Below, piece after piece: positions 25,259 through 35,198 of a DNA stretch of 64,000 nucleotides (its first letter is position 1; every line of letters begins with the position of its first letter). The translations under genes were made by a program, and so were the position numbers. The notes below the pieces were generated by a model that had not been told where the DNA came from, did no database searches, and was given only the letters and a program-made list of their open reading frames with translations. Where the stretch lies: positions 900,501-964,500 of the forward strand of contig NZ_MQUB01000001.1 in the NCBI RefSeq assembly GCF_002943755.1, in the 5' to 3' direction. Origin of the DNA: Aureitalea marina (GTDB taxonomy: Bacteria > Bacteroidota > Bacteroidia > Flavobacteriales > Flavobacteriaceae).

Positions 25259-25272
25259 TGCGAATATTCGCA
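25259..25272. promoter_or_regulatory. Perfect 14-bp palindrome, candidate operator
   Basis: TGCGAATATTCGCA is an uninterrupted palindrome, 130 bases before the start of the rightward CarboxypepD_reg-type gene, in an A/T-rich stretch. A dimeric regulator could bind it; no regulator gene is adjacent. Confidence 0.35.
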
Positions 25273-25402
25273 TATTTTAATATCTTTAAATGACATATCT
25301 TCATTTGATGACTAAGATCATTTTCTATTCATCATCAAAAAAGTTATTTCACTAAGAATTTTCAAAATCATGATTGTCAGACTGGTGGATGTATGTAACT
25401 CA

Positions 25403-26647
25403 ATGAGAAACGGCTTTCAGCTAGTGGTCATCTTGTTTGTCGCATTTTCTATTCAGGCACAGACCGGTTACCAGACCTATAAAGGCAAAGTGGTAGATGA
25501 GGACAATCGCCATGTACTGGAGTCGGTCAATTTGCAGGTCAAGAATACCAATATTAGTACGGTGACCAATGCCGAAGGTGAATTCACCCTGAAAGTGGAC
25601 AATGATCTGAATACCGGGATAGTCATTGTTTCCCTGTTGGGTTATCAGCCCCAAGAGATCTCCCTGGACGCCATCCAAAATGGTGACACTCGGATAGAAC
25701 TCAAGCAGCAGGTAACCAGCCTGAGTGAAGTTAGCTTGGTTGCTTTTGGCAATGCGGAGGCTTTAGTGAGGCGTGTGTTTAACGATAAGTACAATAACCA
25801 ACTGGACGAACCCGTGCTGATGACTGCCTTTTACAGGGAAACGATCAAAAAAAGAAGAAGGAACGTATCGCTAACCGAAGCCGTGGTGAACATATATAAA
25901 CAACCCTATTCATCACTTAGAAGAGATATTTTGGAATTGCGAAAAGCAAGAAAGAATACGGATTATCGCCGCCTGGATACAGTTGCCATAAAACTGCAGG
26001 GAGGTCCGTTCTCTACTGTATTCCTTGACGTGATGAAATACCCGGAATTCATCTTTACTTCGGAAAACATAGGGGAGTACCGCTACGAATTTATGACCCC
26101 TTTGACGGTGAATAACAGAACGGTTTATGTGGTTTCGTTTACCTTGAAGGATCGGATGGATCAACCCCACTATTTTGGCAACCTCTACATCGATACGGAA
26201 ACTCTGGCTCTAGTCAGTGCCAAATACGAATTGAATGTGGGAGACCGAAAAGCGGCCAGCCGTATGTTTGTAAAGAAGAAACCAAGGGATGTTACGGCTT
26301 ATCCGCTAAGTGCAAATTACCATGTGGATTACAGAGAGAAGAATGGTAAATGGCATTATGGTTACGGCCGGGTCAACCTCTCATTCAAGGTAGATAAACG
26401 GGGTAAACTTTTTAACACTACCTATACACTGGCCAGCGAAATGGCCGTAACCGATTGGGAACCCAATCCGAATAATACCCTCGCTAAAGCCAAGGATAGA
26501 TTGCGGCCGAATGTGGTAATTACCGATCAGGTTTCAGGATTCTCCGATCCAGACTTCTGGGGCCCGCTCAATGTGATCGAGCCCGAGAAATCTATAGAAT
26601 CGGCAATAAATAAAATCAGACGGCAGTTACGCCGCAATGGAGATTAA
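25403..26647 (+). CDS. Secreted CarboxypepD_reg-like domain protein
   Basis: This protein of 414 residues has a signal peptide ([14 protein letters not shown]). Residues about 27-110 form the CNA-B/CarboxypepD_reg-like sandwich usual in Bacteroidota surface proteins ([47 protein letters not shown]). The rest is a conserved but unassigned periplasmic or outer-membrane region with many beta strands ([40 protein letters not shown]). TonB-dependent receptors share the first domain, but no plug or barrel follows. An in-frame ATG 11 codons upstream (25370) is possible. Its 3' end overlaps the convergent BNR-repeat gene by four bases. Confidence 0.8.
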   Translation: MRNGFQLVVILFVAFSIQAQTGYQTYKGKVVDEDNRHVLESVNLQVKNTNISTVTNAEGEFTLKVDNDLNTGIVIVSLLGYQPQEISLDAIQNGDTRIELKQQVTSLSEVSLVAFGNAEALVRRVFNDKYNNQLDEPVLMTAFYRETIKKRRRNVSLTEAVVNIYKQPYSSLRRDILELRKARKNTDYRRLDTVAIKLQGGPFSTVFLDVMKYPEFIFTSENIGEYRYEFMTPLTVNNRTVYVVSFTLKDRMDQPHYFGNLYIDTETLALVSAKYELNVGDRKAASRMFVKKKPRDVTAYPLSANYHVDYREKNGKWHYGYGRVNLSFKVDKRGKLFNTTYTLASEMAVTDWEPNPNNTLAKAKDRLRPNVVITDQVSGFSDPDFWGPLNVIEPEKSIESAINKIRRQLRRNGD

Positions 26648-29600
26648 TCGTCCTTCATAATCAGCGCAGGCAGTTGCAACTGGTTGTAGAGTTGGTTGTA
26701 TTGTTGCATCTCGGTTTGAATGATGCTGTTCTTCTCTTGTTCATAAACTGCCCAATCTTTCTTCAGATCTGCAAGTCGCTGACGTTCTCCTGTAGTGATC
26801 TCAGGTATGGCACCGTCCACAACACCCATTAGAAACAGTATCTCTGCATTCAGCTTATTGTTGAAGTTGATAACATCCTGGAAGGTCTTTTGTTTTGCTT
26901 GTATCAGGTTCTCTTCCCAGCTTGTGATCCGCTGGATCAAGCTGTCTCCTGTGGTGATTAATTCTGCTGCTTCTTCCTTGTCATCCAGCAGTATCTTGTA
27001 GCCTTTCAGTTGATCCCGTACCGAACGCATGTCGTTGACCGATTCATGAATAGCTTTGACCATTCCTTCCAACTCCATTAGCATTTGCTGTTGAGCAGCG
27101 TAGTCTGAATTACTAGCGGAGAGTCTTGGGTTCGGAAGAATTTGAGCTGTTGTACTGCTCACCTGATCGCCTAATTTTAGTTCCAGGGTATAGGGTCCGG
27201 GGCCAACACGACTACCATTGGTGCCACCAAATACAAAGACCTGATTTACTGTAGGCAGGTCGTCCCTTCGGAAATTCCAGCTAAACCGGTTATATCCTTG
27301 TTTCGCAGGAAGAACAGCAGGTCTTGACGGACCGCCGGGCCAGCTTTTAAAACCTTTGGGGGCCTTACTGCTGATGGTGCGAATAACTTGGTCTCCTTGC
27401 TTAATGGTAAGGGTCAGATCCAGGCTGTCCGGTTTCTCTGGGACGAAATAATCGAAAGTAACCCCGGAGACCGGGTTTTGACCAAGTCCAGGTGTACCGG
27501 CAGGAGCTCTGCCTCCAAAGATCCTATAACTTGGTTTGGGTTGGAAGATGGTCAGTTGGTTCTGGGTGGAGTTAAAATTCTGCAGTGCGGTCAGATCGTC
27601 CAGTATCCAAAATGAACGACCGGCTGTGGCTACGACCAGATCATTGTCCTGAATGACGAGATCGTTAATGGGTACAACCGGAAGGTTGAGTTGCATCTTC
27701 TCCCAATTATTTCCTGAGTCCATAGAAACATATAGGCCGGTTTCTGTACCAGCATAGAGTAAACCTTGTCTTTTGGGGTCCTCCCTTACTGCTCTTACGA
27801 AGGTGTGGTCTCCACTGATTCCATTGGTGATCTTGGTCCAATTCTGACCGTAATTGGTGGTCTTGAATATATAAGGCTTCAGGTCCATCTGCTTGTATCG
27901 CATAACGGCAACATAAGCCGTGGCAGGGTCGTGAGGAGAAACTTCTATACTGTTTATGATACCTTCTCCAAAATTACCGGGAGTGATTGCATTCCAGGTT
28001 GTACCCCCATCCTTGGTCAAGTGAAGCAGCCCATCGTCAGTTCCGGCATAGAGCACTCCTGCCTCATGGGGAGATTCCACCAGGTACATTATAGTATTGT
28101 AGTTCTCTCCACCGGCGGCCTCGTTGGTGTAAGGTCCTCCACCTGGCCCGTGCTTATCGGCTTCGTTCCTGGTTAGGTCCGGACTGATGATAGTCCAGCT
28201 TTGCCCTCCGTCAGTAGTCTTGAACACGTGATTTCCGGCATGATAAATAGTGTTTCGGTCATGAGGAGAGCTAATGATCGGTGCATTCCAGTTATGTCTG
28301 TATTTGGCATCTTTGGGTGCCTTGCTCAATCCCAATTCCGGGTATTGGTTAATGCCTTTACCTTCGCCGGACTCTTTCATCCAACGTTCAATGATACCCT
28401 GGTAACAACCGCCATAGACCACTATGGGATTATCTGGGTCAAACGCCAGGTAGGCACTCTCACAACCAGCTACGGAATACCAGTCCTTCCAATCTATTCC
28501 GCCATCGTTGGTGCGACTGGCTATAGCTATAGCCGAGTTGTCCTGCTGTCCGCCATAGACATAGTAGGGCGCTCGATTGTCCGTGATCACCCTATAGAAC
28601 TGGGCGGTGGGTTGATTTTGTTGAGAGCTCCATGATCGTCCTCCATTGTTGGAGATATTGGCGCCTCCATCATTGGAGTTGATCATGATCTGGTTGTTCT
28701 GAGGGTGGATCCACAAATGATGATTATCCCCATGCGGAACCGGTACATTACTAAAACTCTTCCCTCCATCAATGGATTTCATGACCGGGGCGTTCAGCAC
28801 ATAAACGATGTTCTCGTTCTGCGGATCGGCAAAGATCTCCATATAGTACCAGGACCGGGCAATATTTACGCGGTTCTTATTGACCTGTGTCCATTTTTTC
28901 CCGGCATTATCAGACCTGTAGACTCCGCCTTTTTCTCCTTCGGCTTCTATCACGGCAAAGACCCGTTCCGGATTTGCGCGAGACACGGAGATACCGGCTT
29001 TTCCAAACTCTGCAGGTAAACCTCCCTTCATCTGGTCCCAGGTGCTGCCACCATCAGTCGACTTATACAATCCTGAATTAGGCCCGCCGGATTCCATGGT
29101 CCAGGGATAACGCCTATGTTCCCACATGGCGGCATAAAGGATAAGCGGATTGGTCATATCCATGGAAAGGGAAGAAGCTCCTGTCTTTTGATCGATGTAA
29201 AGCACCTTCTCCCAATTTTCTCCTCCATCTGTACTTCTGTAAATACCGCGATCTTCCGAATCCCCGAATTGAGCGCCTTGTGCAGCTACAAAAATGATAT
29301 CGTCATTTTCTGGATGTATGATCACATCGGAAATATGGCGGGTAAAATCCAAACCGATGTGCTTCCAGGTCTTACCGGCATCCGTGGATTTGTATACACC
29401 ATCGCCCATGGAGGTCATTACCCCCCTGGCCGCATGCTCGCCCATACCAACCACAACCAGGTTAGGGTTGGACTCAGAAACAGCTATAGCGCCTACTGTA
29501 CCCGTCTTGAAATAGGCATCGGAGACATTTTTCCAGGTGATGCCGTCGTCGGTGGTCTTCCAAACTCCACCTCCCGTACTTCCCATGTAGTAGGTCATCG

Positions 29601-29781
29601 GTTGTCCAACAACGCCACTGGAAGTTACAGAACGACCACCCCTAAAAGGACCGATGTTCCGCCATTTGAGTGCGCTCATTTGATCATTTAGGCTTTTGGT
29701 TGTATTGTCACCCTTCTTTTGGGCGTTTAATGGTAAGAAAAACAGCATGATACATGCTATCAGATTGATGGTAGTTCTCAT
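26644..29781 (-). CDS. Secreted BNR/sortilin-type beta-propeller protein
   Basis: The product has 1045 residues with a signal peptide ([15 protein letters not shown]). Residues about 40-730 carry repeated Asp-box/BNR motifs of the S-x-D-x-G-x-x-W type ([56 protein letters not shown]), as in the sortilin (VPS10) N-terminal ten-bladed propeller. A beta-sandwich and a C-terminal helical region end the chain. Bacteroidota carry many such proteins, often annotated as glycosyl hydrolases, but no catalytic residues are proven. It would be periplasmic or surface-exposed. No C-terminal secretion-sorting domain is apparent. Confidence 0.88.
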   Translation of the reverse strand: MRTTINLIACIMLFFLPLNAQKKGDNTTKSLNDQMSALKWRNIGPFRGGRSVTSSGVVGQPMTYYMGSTGGGVWKTTDDGITWKNVSDAYFKTGTVGAIAVSESNPNLVVVGMGEHAARGVMTSMGDGVYKSTDAGKTWKHIGLDFTRHISDVIIHPENDDIIFVAAQGAQFGDSEDRGIYRSTDGGENWEKVLYIDQKTGASSLSMDMTNPLILYAAMWEHRRYPWTMESGGPNSGLYKSTDGGSTWDQMKGGLPAEFGKAGISVSRANPERVFAVIEAEGEKGGVYRSDNAGKKWTQVNKNRVNIARSWYYMEIFADPQNENIVYVLNAPVMKSIDGGKSFSNVPVPHGDNHHLWIHPQNNQIMINSNDGGANISNNGGRSWSSQQNQPTAQFYRVITDNRAPYYVYGGQQDNSAIAIASRTNDGGIDWKDWYSVAGCESAYLAFDPDNPIVVYGGCYQGIIERWMKESGEGKGINQYPELGLSKAPKDAKYRHNWNAPIISSPHDRNTIYHAGNHVFKTTDGGQSWTIISPDLTRNEADKHGPGGGPYTNEAAGGENYNTIMYLVESPHEAGVLYAGTDDGLLHLTKDGGTTWNAITPGNFGEGIINSIEVSPHDPATAYVAVMRYKQMDLKPYIFKTTNYGQNWTKITNGISGDHTFVRAVREDPKRQGLLYAGTETGLYVSMDSGNNWEKMQLNLPVVPINDLVIQDNDLVVATAGRSFWILDDLTALQNFNSTQNQLTIFQPKPSYRIFGGRAPAGTPGLGQNPVSGVTFDYFVPEKPDSLDLTLTIKQGDQVIRTISSKAPKGFKSWPGGPSRPAVLPAKQGYNRFSWNFRRDDLPTVNQVFVFGGTNGSRVGPGPYTLELKLGDQVSSTTAQILPNPRLSASNSDYAAQQQMLMELEGMVKAIHESVNDMRSVRDQLKGYKILLDDKEEAAELITTGDSLIQRITSWEENLIQAKQKTFQDVINFNNKLNAEILFLMGVVDGAIPEITTGERQRLADLKKDWAVYEQEKNSIIQTEMQQYNQLYNQLQLPALIMKDD

Positions 29782-29849
29782 CTGGATTAATTTTTGTTCG
29801 TTTAAAGTTAACTAAACCGGAGCGAACCATTTAGTTATTATCTTTGATT

Positions 29850-30391
29850 ATGCAACTGGCCAAAATACCTCCACAACCTCCACTTTGGGTCTCCTATTAT
29901 CGGGTAACCAGTCCACTTATGTGGGCTTTGCTCTTATTTATTTTGGAATCGATCTGGTACGGTTATGAGCTTTGGTACGCGGCCAATTTCCGAGGATGGA
30001 TACTTATCGTCTTCTGGCTGTGGTGTTTCCTGTTCTCCTTTGTTCACATTTTCCTGGTGATAATGGATGGCTGGTCACGTTTTCAGAATTATAAGCGGGT
30101 GAAGGACCAATTCTATCGTTATGGCTTTCAGTCCAGGATAGCAGAGGCCTATATAGTCTCCAGTTGTCAGCGTAGGGCGGTTAAAGTTGCAGCTTCAGAG
30201 CTGGGCATGGAAGAACTGGTGGTCAATTATTACAAAGAAAGGGGGTCAAGTGGTATCATTACATTCCCTACTTTATGCTACAAGATCCGTTGATCTTCTT
30301 TAAGAAAGCCTTTTGGTCCAGAACTTTTATTGAAAAGTACTACGCCTCCAAGTTCGACTATCGCTCCCTTTCATTGGAATACTCTGCATGA
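29850..30391 (+). pseudogene. Membrane protein opening the ABC operon, interrupted by a one-base frameshift
   Basis: Translation from the ATG at 29850 gives two membrane helices (LMWALLLFILESIWYGYELW and GWILIVFWLWCFLFSFVHIF), then a helical cytoplasmic part. It runs into a GGGGG run (30241-30245), after which the frame ends at 30293. In the next frame the protein continues sensibly as VKWYHYIPYFMLQDPLIFF and on to LSLEYSA, stopping at TGA 30389-30391. That stop overlaps the ABC ATPase start by ATGA, exactly as the other genes of this operon overlap. Adding one G restores a 180-residue protein. A base-calling error in the G run is the simplest explanation; phase variation is the interesting one. 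I do not recognise the family. Confidence 0.75.
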
Positions 30392-31242
30392 TCTTTCAAA
30401 CGGATGCCATCTCGAAATCCTTTGGACAAAGACTGGTCCTGGATCAGGTTAACTTTGGTTGCCAAGCTGGTGAGATAAAAGCGGTTATCGGTCCGAACGG
30501 TGCCGGAAAGACTACACTATTCAAATTGATTTTGGGTTTGTTACGGCCAGACTCAGGAAAGGTACATTGGAAAGCTGAAACGGAAAGATCCGTCGGTGCT
30601 ATCATCGAGAAACCATCTTTTTATTCCTATTTGAATGCCTCAGAGAATATCCGGCTCTTCGGCAAGTTGCAAGGCCATAGAATAAATTCTGAGAAGGTTA
30701 CCGAAATATTGGTCCGAGTTGGTTTGGATCCAGATCGCAAAGATCCGGTCAGGAATTATTCTATGGGAATGAAGCAACGTCTGGGAATTGCAATTGCCTT
30801 GCTTGGCGATCCCGAGGTCCTGATATTGGACGAACCTTTTTCCGGTCTGGACCCTATGGGAATACGTTCCTTAAGTGACTTGCTTACCGATCTTGCGAAA
30901 GAAGAGGATAAAGCCATAGTCATCTCCTCTCACTTTATGGATCAACTGATCAAGTTTTGTGATCAGGTATCGGTCATGTCCAAGGGATCTATTATCGTAG
31001 AAGGGAGTTCATATGATCTCTTGAGTGCAGATCCTAAAACATACCGTCTTGAAGGTCCTGACCTGCTGTCTTCTGACGTACTAAAGGAATTAGACCTGCA
31101 GGTGGATAAACACCGCGTCAATGTTCGAAGCGATCAGATGCTCATGCAGGACTTACTGGGAAAATTACTGGAAGAAGGAACAGTGATCACTGCTTGTATA
31201 CCTCTTCTGGCCATTGAAGAACTGATGAAACCGGAACAGTGA
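30388..31242 (+). CDS. ABC exporter ATP-binding subunit (ABC-2 type)
   Basis: This 284-residue cytoplasmic ATPase shows the Walker A motif VIGPNGAGKTTLFKL, a Q-loop equivalent at VGAIIEKPSFYSYLNA, the signature YSMGMKQRLGIA, Walker B VLILDEPFSGLDPMG and the H-loop VISSHFM. The layout and length match the CcmA/DrrA-like class of exporter ATPases. Start and stop overlap the flanking genes by four bases each, so it is co-translated with the permease that follows. The substrate is not evident; the operon's exported fourth product suggests a cell-envelope role. Confidence 0.95.
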   Translation: MIFQTDAISKSFGQRLVLDQVNFGCQAGEIKAVIGPNGAGKTTLFKLILGLLRPDSGKVHWKAETERSVGAIIEKPSFYSYLNASENIRLFGKLQGHRINSEKVTEILVRVGLDPDRKDPVRNYSMGMKQRLGIAIALLGDPEVLILDEPFSGLDPMGIRSLSDLLTDLAKEEDKAIVISSHFMDQLIKFCDQVSVMSKGSIIVEGSSYDLLSADPKTYRLEGPDLLSSDVLKELDLQVDKHRVNVRSDQMLMQDLLGKLLEEGTVITACIPLLAIEELMKPEQ

Positions 31243-32069
31243 CAAGTTTGATCAACATAGAAATATTTAAACTACTCAAGCAGAAGAGAACCTACCTTGC
31301 CATAGTGGCGATCTTTGTTTTCGAGCTGGTTGTGCTTTGGGTAGCCCATGATCAAGGTAAGGCCATTCTGGATACCTTATTGGATCGACTAAAGGACACC
31401 TTTTACTTCAGCGGGGAATTGCTTAACGGCAATTTGATCACCTACCTGTTACTGAATTCGCTTTGGTTTCATCTTCCGTTGATCCTCATGATCATAGTCT
31501 CCGGGATGATGTGTTCTGAGTATGAGGATGGAACACTCAGAGCTGTTTTATTGCAACCAATCTCCAGATGGCAATTTCTAATGTCCAAATACCTGGTTGC
31601 TTCTTTATTTACAATTATAGTCGTCCTTTTCCTAGGTGTTACAGCAATAGGCTTTTCCCATTTGCTCTTTGGAGGAGGAGACCTGGTGGTCTATTTTGAA
31701 CGATTCACCTTTTTCGATCAAACTGAAGCCCTGAGACGTTTGGGCTTGGCTTTTGTTGCAGGCTCTGTGACCATGGTGTTCTATACTGTGGTCAGTATGA
31801 CCCTGGCTGTGCTTTTCAAACAAACCATTAAGACCTGGATAGTTGCTGCTGTTTTTCTGGTGTGTTCAAACTTGCTTGTACAGGTGGACCTGGGGTCCGA
31901 ATGGCTAAACCTTTGGTTCTTTCCTAAACTGACCAATACCTGGCAAGAGTTCTTTGTGACCGATATCGATTGGAGCTTGATCGGTGTGCGATTAATGGTT
32001 TTAACAGTTTACACGCTCTTAGCAGCGAGCGTAGGTTTTTGGATATTCAATAGGAGGGAGATAGGATGA
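31239..32069 (+). CDS. ABC-2 type permease subunit
   Basis: This 276-residue inner-membrane protein has six predicted helices. The first cytoplasmic stretch LINIEIFKLLKQKRTYLAIV and the segment SGMMCSEYEDGTLRAVLLQP, followed by ISRWQFLMSKYLVASL, are typical of ABC-2 permeases. It starts with GTG, overlapping the ATPase stop by four bases, and ends in ATGA with the next gene. With the ATPase it would form a homodimeric-type exporter. Confidence 0.92.
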   Translation: MTSLINIEIFKLLKQKRTYLAIVAIFVFELVVLWVAHDQGKAILDTLLDRLKDTFYFSGELLNGNLITYLLLNSLWFHLPLILMIIVSGMMCSEYEDGTLRAVLLQPISRWQFLMSKYLVASLFTIIVVLFLGVTAIGFSHLLFGGGDLVVYFERFTFFDQTEALRRLGLAFVAGSVTMVFYTVVSMTLAVLFKQTIKTWIVAAVFLVCSNLLVQVDLGSEWLNLWFFPKLTNTWQEFFVTDIDWSLIGVRLMVLTVYTLLAASVGFWIFNRREIG

Positions 32070-32719
32070 GATGGATCTTGTACATAGCGATTTTAACAAT
32101 TACTACTGCTGCTGTTGGGCAGTCCACAGACTCACTGGTCATGTCCCTTCAACAGCGACTGGATACTATTCAGAGCTATTCCGCCCGTGTCCAATTGTCG
32201 GAGGAGATCGACTTTATTGATATGCCGGATAAGGAGGCTGTGATACATTATGAAAAGGACCAGCCCATTTTGATCCAATCGGAGGATTTTGTCCTACTCC
32301 CTAAGCGTGGATTAGATTTTTCACTTAGTGAACTATTTCGATATCCATATCTGGTGGTGGACAGGGGATGGGAAACTAAAGCCGGTATCAAACTGAAAGC
32401 ACTCAATATTATACCAGAGGATCGAAAGGCTGATTTTTCCATTGCGACACTCTTAATAGACCCAGAGAGACTCCAACTAAAGGAATTGGAGATCAACACC
32501 AAAAAGGAGGGAAGCTTCTATGTAACCATGGATTACAACTCACCGCACGATCTGATGCCATCTGCGGCCGTGGTCAGTTTTACCTTAGAAAAACTACGTA
32601 TCCCACTCAATTTTATGGGCAAGGACAGCTCTATAGACCGTAAAGCGCTACGTTCGGAAGAGCCCAAGGAGGGCCGGATAGTCATGAAGATCTCCGACTA
32701 TCGTATCAACAAGCAATAA
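32066..32719 (+). CDS. Periplasmic protein of the ABC operon, LolA/LolB-like in character
   Basis: This 217-residue protein has a signal peptide (YIAILTITTAAVGQ). After a short helix (LVMSLQQRLDTIQSYSARVQ), the remainder alternates strands (PILIQSEDFVLLPKRGLDFS, FYVTMDYNSPHD), resembling the half-barrel of outer-membrane lipoprotein carrier proteins such as LolA, where a helix and 'IQSYSA' stretch open the fold. The resemblance is by pattern only. It is the last gene of the coupled four-gene operon and probably handles or receives what the exporter moves. It ends seven bases before the convergent glucosidase gene. Confidence 0.65.
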   Translation: MRWILYIAILTITTAAVGQSTDSLVMSLQQRLDTIQSYSARVQLSEEIDFIDMPDKEAVIHYEKDQPILIQSEDFVLLPKRGLDFSLSELFRYPYLVVDRGWETKAGIKLKALNIIPEDRKADFSIATLLIDPERLQLKELEINTKKEGSFYVTMDYNSPHDLMPSAAVVSFTLEKLRIPLNFMGKDSSIDRKALRSEEPKEGRIVMKISDYRINKQ

Positions 32720-32726
32720 CCTCAGA

Positions 32727-35126
32727 TTATTCTCCTATAAAATGGAGTTCCGTAAAGTTTTTGTCTACCACAATACAGGTATTACCATTCACCCTTAATT
32801 CGGATAAAGGAGTTTCCTGGTTGTCAACCTCGATCTTCTTGATCTCGAATGGAAGTCCTTTCAGATCCAGTCTGAACTTGTCATATGGAGTAATATAACG
32901 TCCCTCTTTGTGCTGTTGAAGGATGAGCTCATTCTTTTTACCAGTCACCTTAAAGGTTCGGAAACTGTAGCGTCCTTTCTTATAATCGTAACCTTCATGG
33001 GCATCTTCATAAAGTACGGAATTCAGTTTACCCTCTTTGTAGTAGATCTCCAGTTCGACCTCATCGATCTCCTTTTCTCCTACATACTGCTGAACCGGAT
33101 ACTTCGGAATGATAGCTCCTTCCCGAACAAATAGCGGTATGGTCTGGATATCTGCGTCCACCCATTGTTCTTTACCACCTTTTACGACCTCGCCTGTCCA
33201 GTAGTTGTACCAACGACCACGTGGGATATACATTCTCCTTCCTTTGGCGTTGGGCTCCTGAATAGGGCAGACCAACAGATGGTCCCCACAGATGAACTCG
33301 TCGGTTCTGTAATAGGTTTGATGATCTTCTTGGTCAAAATACACCAGTGGTTTGATCATAGGGATGCCGTCGGTGGCATAGCGGTAGAACATGGTATATA
33401 GATAAGGCAATAACTTATACCTCAGCTCAATATACTTTCTGGTAATGTCCGTTACGTCCTGATCGAAAGACCAGGGCTCCTGGTCTCCGTGATCTCCGGA
33501 AGAGTGAACCCGACAGAATGGATGAAACACCCCTAATTGTATCCAGCGTATGAATAACTCTCCGGTTGGTTGTTCTGCAAATCCACCTATATCAGAACCG
33601 ATGAACGACATGCCGGAAACGCACATGCGCTGTACTTGCTGATTGGCCAGCCACAAGTGTTCCCAACTCGCTACGTTGTCACCAGTCCAGGAGGAAGAGT
33701 ACCTTTGGGTCCCGGAATAGGCAGAACGAGTAATGATAAATGGTCGTTTTGGATAAACGAATTCCTTGACGCCCTGATAGGTCGCCTTGGCCATTTGCAT
33801 GCCATAAACATTGTGAGCCTTGCGGTGACTACAAGGATTGCCGTCGTAATCGTGACGTACATCCAGCGGGAAGGTCTTAGTTGGAACTTCCATTACGGCT
33901 GGCTCATTCATGTCATTCCATACGCCGGCTATGCCGACGTCCTCGATCAATTCTTTATAGAGTCCGCTCCACCAGGTCCGCACTTCAGGATTGGTAAAAT
34001 CCGGGAAATTACATTCTCCTGGCCATACCTTTCCCCTCATCAAGGGACCATCTGCCCGCTGGCAGAAATAACCTTTCTCCAGGGCTTCATTATAGATATC
34101 GTAGTCCTTGTCGATCTTAATACCCGGGTCGATTATAGCAACGGTCTTAAACCCGTCCTCCTGCAATTCGCTGACCATTTTCTCAGGATCGGGAAAATAA
34201 TCCTTGTTCCAGGTGAAGCATCGGAAGCCATCCATATAATCGATATCCAGGTAAAGGGCATCACAAGGGATCTTTAGCTCTCTGAACTTTGCTGCCAATT
34301 CTCTGACATTGCTTTCCGGATAATAACTCCACTTGGACTGGTGATAACCCAAGGCCCACAAGGGTGGCATCTCGGGTTTCCCGGTCAAGTCCGTATAGGA
34401 GGTAACTACCTGTTCCATTTCTGGCCCGTAGAAGAAATAGTAATTCATTTCCCCGCCTTGCGCCCAGAAACTGGTCACATTGCGGCGTTCATGGCCAAAG
34501 TCGAAGAAGGTTCGGAAGGTATTGTCAAAGAACAGCCCGTAAGCAGTATCATTGTGTAAGCCAATATAGAAGGGGATCGCTTTGTAGATGGGATCCCGAT
34601 CTTTCCCATAGGCATATTCGTCGGTCACCCAGTTCTGCACTCGTTTACCTTTGAGGTTGAAGTGCATGGGCTTGTCACCCAAGCCATAGAAGCTCTCCAT
34701 TTTCTGGGCTACCTTACTCATCTTCACAATATCAGAACCGTGCTCGTAGCTGAATTCCCAGTGGAATCCGATCTCGTCTTCCATGATCACCTGACCGTCC
34801 AGGGTTTTGATGGTCTTTCTGAAATTACTCTTGTCGATCTGCAGAATCAGCTTGGAAGTCCTGATCTGATAGTGATCTTTTTCTTCCGTGTAGTCTAATT
34901 GATTGTATCCATGAACGGCATCCTTGGAGATGGCATAGGAGAAGTCCTTTGCAAAACTTCCTTCGGTTGCATATCTGAATCTGAATACGCTATCTCTGAG
35001 AACAGTGACCTTTAAGGCAACCCCGTTGTCGGAGTAGAAATAAAAATTGTCTTTCTTTTTTTTGAAGTCTATAATGGACTTGGGAAACTGATTCCCCTTC
35101 TGTTCCAGTTCGGTATTGATAATCAT
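32727..35126 (-). CDS. Glycoside hydrolase family 31 alpha-glucosidase
   Basis: The product has 799 residues and no signal peptide, so it is cytoplasmic. The N-terminal beta-sandwich holds FYGLGDKPMHFNLKG. The (beta/alpha)8 barrel has PPLWALGYHQSKWSYYPES and ALYLDIDYMDGFRCFTW, the nucleophile Asp in GVWNDMNEPAVMEVP, and the acid/base region RYSSSWTGDNVASWEHL. C-terminal sandwiches follow (GRWYNYWTGEVVKGG). Family 31 enzymes remove terminal alpha-glucose from maltose, isomaltose or oligomers. Its place behind glgE, maltokinase and glgB suggests that it trims glycogen or malto-oligosaccharides, feeding the same pool. The gap to glgB is 72 bases. Confidence 0.93.
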   Translation of the reverse strand: MIINTELEQKGNQFPKSIIDFKKKKDNFYFYSDNGVALKVTVLRDSVFRFRYATEGSFAKDFSYAISKDAVHGYNQLDYTEEKDHYQIRTSKLILQIDKSNFRKTIKTLDGQVIMEDEIGFHWEFSYEHGSDIVKMSKVAQKMESFYGLGDKPMHFNLKGKRVQNWVTDEYAYGKDRDPIYKAIPFYIGLHNDTAYGLFFDNTFRTFFDFGHERRNVTSFWAQGGEMNYYFFYGPEMEQVVTSYTDLTGKPEMPPLWALGYHQSKWSYYPESNVRELAAKFRELKIPCDALYLDIDYMDGFRCFTWNKDYFPDPEKMVSELQEDGFKTVAIIDPGIKIDKDYDIYNEALEKGYFCQRADGPLMRGKVWPGECNFPDFTNPEVRTWWSGLYKELIEDVGIAGVWNDMNEPAVMEVPTKTFPLDVRHDYDGNPCSHRKAHNVYGMQMAKATYQGVKEFVYPKRPFIITRSAYSGTQRYSSSWTGDNVASWEHLWLANQQVQRMCVSGMSFIGSDIGGFAEQPTGELFIRWIQLGVFHPFCRVHSSGDHGDQEPWSFDQDVTDITRKYIELRYKLLPYLYTMFYRYATDGIPMIKPLVYFDQEDHQTYYRTDEFICGDHLLVCPIQEPNAKGRRMYIPRGRWYNYWTGEVVKGGKEQWVDADIQTIPLFVREGAIIPKYPVQQYVGEKEIDEVELEIYYKEGKLNSVLYEDAHEGYDYKKGRYSFRTFKVTGKKNELILQQHKEGRYITPYDKFRLDLKGLPFEIKKIEVDNQETPLSELRVNGNTCIVVDKNFTELHFIGE

Positions 35127-35198
35127 AAAACGCGAGTTGTAAAGACGGCCATATCGAAGTGAAGGCCGGCCTTCGGGGTCTTAACTTTCTTTTTCTTT

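Larger units (their letters stand above)
25046..25402. other. Intergenic region with orphan terminator and palindrome
   Basis: No convincing gene is seen here. A leftward terminator hairpin (25085-25123) has no coding sequence immediately upstream, and a perfect 14-base palindrome lies at 25259-25272. These suggest a small leftward RNA and/or an operator for the rightward gene at 25403. Confidence 0.55.

Noticed and set aside
26644-29781. The BNR-repeat protein as a sialidase
   Set aside because: Asp-box motifs are present, but the arginine triad and other sialidase catalytic residues are not evident, and the arrangement is sortilin-like.
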